Assembly: GCA_035771175.1 (NCBI GenBank)
Contig: CM069593.1
Span: 37,553,741-37,617,740, forward strand
Direction of reading: 5' to 3'
From: Paratinospora sagittata
Lineage: Eukaryota; Streptophyta; Magnoliopsida; Ranunculales; Menispermaceae
DNA length: 64,000 nt
A model generated the notes under the pieces. That model worked only from the letters and a program-made list of their open reading frames with translations. It was not told the origin of the DNA and made no database searches. The position numbers and the translations under genes are program-made. Below, in pieces: positions 60,019-64,000 of this stretch (positions are counted from its first letter, which is position 1; every line of letters begins with the position of its first letter).

Positions 60019-60969
60019 GAAACCCATTAAAAAAATTAGCTGGAGTCATGATCGGGTTGTCATTAGTCATTTAGCCTCACTAAGCATATTGATCCTTATA
60101 AAGTTTTTGATGTGTATAGATAACAAGGTTATCATAGACTAGCTAGTAGAGTGTTCTAAGAGCATAAAAACCCTTGAGTCAATAAATTCCAAACAATGCC
60201 AGAGGGATTGAAAACCCCACACCATTTGCTACAAATGAATGACCTTGTTTGGGAGAGCGACAACGTTTTCTCCAAAAGCACGTTTGAGAAAAGCAACGGC
60301 AATCGCAAAAGCAGGGGGAGGGGAGCTAAACCAAAACAGAAGAAAAATCTCTCAAAATCACATTTCAATCGCAACGCAAGGACGCCCAAATGGTACCCCA
60401 AGCACGTTTCCCCAAAAATCTTACCACGATGCAATTTTACCACTCTCCCAACACAAGGCCAATGTCACATCAGCTTTATGACTTAAATTCATCCAAAAAA
60501 GAAAACTTTGATGTTGAGGTTATCCACATCAGATTTGTAACAATTAGTGTAGGGTTTTTAATCCCTTTAACATTTTCCATAATTAAATAGATAGAAAAGG
60601 GTAAATGAGAGGGAGAAATTAATAAAATTAACCAGGATTTTTGCGAGTGAAAGTGTCCCATATAATTGGGCCTTTTATCCCTTCATTAGCTCCTCCTTTA
60701 TCCTGATCAAACACAATAAGTCAAAGTAAACTTTATCAAAGAACATTTATGATCAAATAAATAAGAATCTATAAGTTAGCTTAATTAATTACCTGGTAAG
60801 CAGCAGAAGTTGTTCCAAATATGAAATCCTTTGGAAAACTACTTCTGTTAAAGGGAACTAAATCATCAACTTGAACATATATGGAACTTCTCTCATTGAT
60901 CATCAACAATAATTCAACAAGAACAAGGAAGATGAACCAGAAGATCATAGGCCCTTGAATCTTCTTCAT

Positions 60970-61641
60970 TTCTTTAATTTTGCAGCTGTGTGTTAATTCT
61001 ACAGCCTCTATTTAATCACCCATGCAAGACCTACGCTATATGTAATGCCCCAAAACGATCTATTAATGGCCAATGATTTGTCACATGCGTGAAAATTTAT
61101 ATCTTTCTCTCCTTTCCTTTCCAACAATATTCTCTAATCTTTTTATTGGAAATAACCAAAAATTACTCCTTAATCTACCCTAAATTTCCTTCATGCAAGA
61201 TGAATATTGGAAACCAAATCACTACCCAAAACTTTAATCGTATTACATTAATAGGATGACCTTTTCCCAGCCATCACTGTAATACTCCAAAAATTTTTAA
61301 GGGTATTTTTTAAATTATAAATCCAAAGGTATTTTCACAATTTTACACTAAGACCAAAAAGGGCTCAAACACGGCATGTGTTACATATAACGTGCTACTA
61401 TATTTTATTTAGATCTTAATTTCTATTACGGTATCGCTTCAACTTTAAAATAATAATTTAAATTACTATGACTAGGCTTAAGTGGCCATATAAAAGTATA
61501 ATAATAATAATAAAGTTATTATACTATGATTCAAGCGTTCCCAAAATCCCATGACTATTCTACTTAAATGTAAATTCAAACTATCTATTTTAATCTCATA
61601 AAATTTACATACCATAAATCTTATTATTTATGAAAAGCTAG
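60970..61641 (-). promoter_or_regulatory. 5' flank and possible promoter of the beta-glucosidase pseudogene
   Basis: On the minus strand a TATA-like TTAAATAG lies at 61017-61010, about 40 bases before the start codon (60969-60967). The rest up to the LTR of element M is AT-rich and holds no gene. A 23-base A run follows at 61661 in the neighbouring LTR. The promoter call is weak. Confidence 0.35.
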
Positions 61642-61717
61642 TGTAATACCCTGTATTTCACAAAAAAAAAAAAAAAAAAAAAATACTATTTGAAATTTTT
61701 ACTATTTGGGCAACGCC

Positions 61718-62150
61718 CGAACGTTCAGGCGCGTGCCAGAACGTTCAGGCGCGTGCCAGAACGTTCAGGCGCGTGCCAGAACGTTCAGGCGCGTGCCAGA
61801 ACGTTCAGGCGCGTGACAGAACGTTCAGGCGCGTGACAGAACGTTCAGGCGCGTGACAGAACGTTCAGGCGCAATGCCAGAACGTTCAGGCGCAATGCCA
61901 GAACGTTCAGGCGCAATGCCAGAACGTTCAGGCGCATGCCAGAACGTTCAGGCGCATGCCAGAACGTTCAGGCGCATGCCAGAACGTTAAGGCGCAATGC
62001 CAGAACGTTCAGGCGCCTGCCAGAACGTTCAGGCGCCATGCAAGAACGTTCTGAACGTTCAGGCGCCATGCCAGAACGTTCAGGCGCAATGCCAGAACGT
62101 TCAGGCGCAATGCCAGAACGTTCAGGCGCATGCCAGAACGTTCAGGCGCA
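61718..62150 (+). repeat. About 20 tandem copies of a 20/21-base palindromic repeat in the U3 of M
   Basis: The unit is AGAACGTTCAGGCGC followed by GTGCC, GTGAC, AATGCC, ATGCC, CTGCC or CCATGCC. GAACGTTC is a perfect palindrome and, with the flanks, GCC-A-GAACGTTC-A-GGC pairs except for the A/A positions. Units run 61738-61857 (six, 20 bases), 61858-61920 (three, 21), 61921-61980 (three, 20) and mixed units to 62150, with a 9-base partial unit at 62043. Variants are grouped in blocks of three, a sign of stepwise block duplication. The frames through it are not genes. Confidence 0.95.
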
Positions 62151-62158
62151 AAAATCTC

Positions 62159-62166
62159 TATATAAG
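62159..62166 (+). promoter_or_regulatory. TATA box of the LTR of element M
   Basis: TATATAAG, eight bases after the last palindrome repeat; the related LTR of L has CTATAAAATG at the same point, followed by similar downstream sequence in both. Confidence 0.7.
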
Positions 62167-63236
62167 AAACCTCCTCATTTCTCATTCCTCACACCAAATC
62201 ACCTTCTCTTGTGATTTCCACGCATTCTAAGTTTTTAGTCTTTGAGACTCCCGGTGCGGTGCAACAAAGTTCTGTCCGGAGGAAAGCGCCAGATCTGAAA
62301 GCGGTGCAACGAAGTTCTGTCCGGAGAAAAGCACCAGATCTGAAGGTGGGGAACGAAACATAGGTTTGCGTGTTTCATAACTTTTATTAAAGTTTACATT
62401 CAATTATTATGATGTCTACTATTCATTTACACTGCATTATGTCATATAATGGCTTAACCTTGCACGTCGTGATACCGACCCTGATAAGGATCACTAGACG
62501 TTGCCAAAGTCAGTATAAATGTCAAGAAAAGACCAGACTAATAGACTAAACTAGTTCATGCATTGGCATCATACATATCACCACCTAGGGACGTATATGG
62601 TTTATGACTCATAGAATAGTTAGAAGCATTGCTCACTATTCATATTATTTCTCTGGAGAGGGACGTACATGAGAACTCGGCTACGCCGGGGAGGGACATC
62701 AGTACGTGAATCCAGAGCATCGTTCCTGAGGAGGGACGTACAGTGAGAACCTGGCTACGCCCGGGGAAGGACACCTGTACGTGAACTCAGGCGATGTACG
62801 CTCATCAAACCATTAATACGTGACGGTGTCATGCATACATACATATTGATTGATTATGATGCTTACATGTGTATTTAAGATATTTGATATTGAAGTATGC
62901 TTTATTAATTGTTATACTCATGCACTATTTACCCACTGAGCGCGTTAAGCTCACTCCAATATTATCAAATCTTTCACAGGAAATTAGGGTGGACTGGGTG
63001 CAGGTTATGGGGCCCATATTTTGTACCCTTTGTATGAATCATTGGGAATTTTGGGAGTATGTTCCCTTGACCATTTTATGTACAAAAGGATTCTGAATTA
63101 TATGAAATCAGATTTGTACTGTGTACTATATTTCCGTTGCGCACTCTGTTATTACCATTATGATTGTTCCAAATGCGCGCCCCGTCCGAGAGTGTACCGC
63201 CGGTTTAGGCGCGTCCGGGCGGGGTGTGACATTTAA

Positions 63237-63249
63237 TGGTATCAGAGAG
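63237..63249 (+). other. Primer binding site of element M
   Basis: TGGTATCAGAGAG starts five bases after the LTR end and matches the initiator-Met tRNA complement (TGGTATCAGAGC) for its first eleven bases. It fixes the LTR as a 5' LTR on the + strand. Confidence 0.85.
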
Positions 63250-64000
63250 TACGGTCCATGGCCCGCCCAAGTCCACCAAATTAGGGGAAGAAAAAAAATG
63301 TTATTAGATATATATATTTCTAGAACTATATATACATACGTCAATTATATATAGTTGAGATTTGCATTAAATATATATATCTAGAAAACTATATGATTTT
63401 TATATAGTTTGACTTAAATATACATATAGTCAAAATTTAGTAGAAACTATATGTGTCGTTATTATTGAATATATGTATCTATATACATTAGTGTATATAA
63501 GGTACGTATAAAAAAATAAATAAATAAATAAATAAATAAATAAAAAAAAATTGAATTTTTTTTTTCGAAAAATAAATATTCGAAAAAAAAAAAAAAAAAA
63601 AAATTTGAAATTTTTTTTTTTCGAAAACATAACTATTCGGAAAAAAAAAATTAAAATTAAAATTTAAAATTTTTTTTTCGAAAAATAAATATTCGAAAAA
63701 AAAAAAAAAATACTATTTGAAATTTTTTTCGAAAACAATTTATTACCAAACCAAAATCCTAAAAAAAAAAAAAAAAAAAAATTATTTATCACTCTATATA
63801 TATATGACTTTTATATATAGTTAAGATTTGGATTAAAAACACCTATATATGATTTTATATATAGTTGCTTTATGGAAACTATATCGTTATGATTAAATAT
63901 GCCAATACATTTCTATGTGAATACGACATATATGCATCAACTCACTAATGAAGAAAATTTCATGATGGCATAAACATCAACAAAAACTATATAGTTATGA
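63250..64000 (+). other. AT-rich leader of element M with low-complexity hairpin repeats
   Basis: No gene is seen. At about 63510-63780 there are three diverged copies of a block made of a T run, TCGAAAAATAAATATTCGA and an A run, which can fold on itself. The block TACTATTTGAAATTTTT near 63710 equals one in the U3 of the LTR (61683-61699). TATATAGTT-type motifs recur at 63320-63440 and 63790-63870. Confidence 0.6.

Larger units (their letters stand above)
56711..60632 (-). other. Second intron of the beta-glucosidase pseudogene, filled with transposons
   Basis: The intron between exons 2 and 3 is 3.9 kb while the others are about 80 to 1100 bases. It contains a SINE (56961-57132), a hAT-like MITE (57658-58175), an AAT microsatellite (58561-58618) and solo LTR P (58705-60018). 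The rest (57140-57650, 58180-58560, 60020-60630) is AT-rich with no gene seen. Confidence 0.85.
61642..63231 (+). repeat. 5' LTR of gypsy element M (1.59 kb)
   Basis: It starts TGTAATACCCTG and ends GGGCGGGGTGTGACA. The U3 consists of an A run, a TACTATTTGAAATTTTT block and a 20-copy palindrome repeat (61718-62150). The TATA box TATATAAG at 62159-62166 follows directly. From there on it matches L and P. Two near-identical 50-base copies (GGTGCAACAAAGTTCTGTCC and GGTGCAACGAAGTTCTGTCC) lie at about 62255-62345. Further down, GAGGGACGTACA-type blocks recur at 62640-62790. Confidence 0.88.
61642..64000 (+). mobile_element. Ty3/gypsy element M: 5' LTR, primer site and leader, running off the window
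   Basis: The LTR (61642-63231) is followed by a primer site and a leader without coding sequence up to the window end. The LTR end is the same as in L and P, so M belongs to the same chromovirus family. The coding region, if present, lies beyond 64000. Confidence 0.85.

Noticed and set aside
61718..62150. Direct repeats looking like a CRISPR array or a repeat protein gene
   Set aside because: The units are head-to-tail without spacers, and they lie in the U3 of a plant LTR. The open frames across them only reflect the repeat and absence of stops in a 20/21-base unit.
63430..63630. Phe/Lys-rich open frame
   Set aside because: Translation of A and T runs in the leader of element M.

Overview
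This window is repeat-dominated nuclear DNA from a plant, very probably a eudicot with a large genome. The evidence is wall-to-wall Ty1/copia and Ty3/gypsy LTR retrotransposons in plant-specific lineages (Athila-type gag and Asp-type primer site, chromodomain gypsy elements, copia elements with a downstream plant-transposon-protein ORF), AT-rich spacers, and one 13-exon plant glycoside hydrolase family 1 (beta-glucosidase) locus. No bacterial-style genes, rRNA genes, true tRNA genes or CRISPR arrays were seen.

Layout. 1-3966: 3' part of an Athila-type element (A). 3967-9406: reversed copia fragment (N; gag, primer site, 5' LTR), cut by a 2.8-kb solo LTR (Z1). 9407-13508: + strand copia fragment (I). 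13509-18043: chromodomain gypsy element (H) with a solo copia LTR (Q) in its integrase. 18044-40291: a deep nest. The 3' LTR of H holds a minus-strand Athila element (C). C holds a + strand Athila element (B, TSD CATAC). B holds a large solo LTR (Z2, TSD TTGC), and Z2 holds another reversed copy of its own family (Z3, TSD TGGAC). C also carries solo LTR D and a copia LTR (F). 40292-40629: probable remainder of the H LTR. 40630-48830: minus-strand copia element (J) with RT/RNase H and an additional downstream ORF, split by solo LTR K. 48831-52558: chromodomain gypsy element (L) with an extra intact 173-codon ORF and a 3' LTR. 52741-60969: beta-glucosidase pseudogene on the minus strand, with a tRNA-derived SINE, a hAT-like MITE and a solo LTR (P) in its long second intron. 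61642-64000: 5' LTR, primer site and leader of another gypsy element (M) that runs off the window.

Essentially every retroelement frame is broken. Comparing sister copies inside the window shows that many stops are C-to-T (or G-to-A) transitions in CGA, CAG or TGG codons, as expected for decay of methylated DNA. The beta-glucosidase gene is also dead: small deletions in exons 6 and 13, a one-base insertion in exon 7, a 13-base templated insertion at the catalytic nucleophile motif in exon 11, and a lost splice acceptor.

The most interesting pattern is in the LTRs. Several otherwise unrelated LTR families (copia N, I, Q/J and F; gypsy K and M; with related motifs in H, Athila and Z) carry clusters of short CpG-containing palindromes or inverted repeats. 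Each family has its own palindrome sequence. Wherever a TATA box can be seen, the cluster lies just upstream of it. The same palindrome class occurs in copia LTRs Q and J, in gypsy LTR K, and upstream of a TATA box inside copia J ahead of its extra ORF. This looks like a recurrent, modular U3 control element rather than chance.
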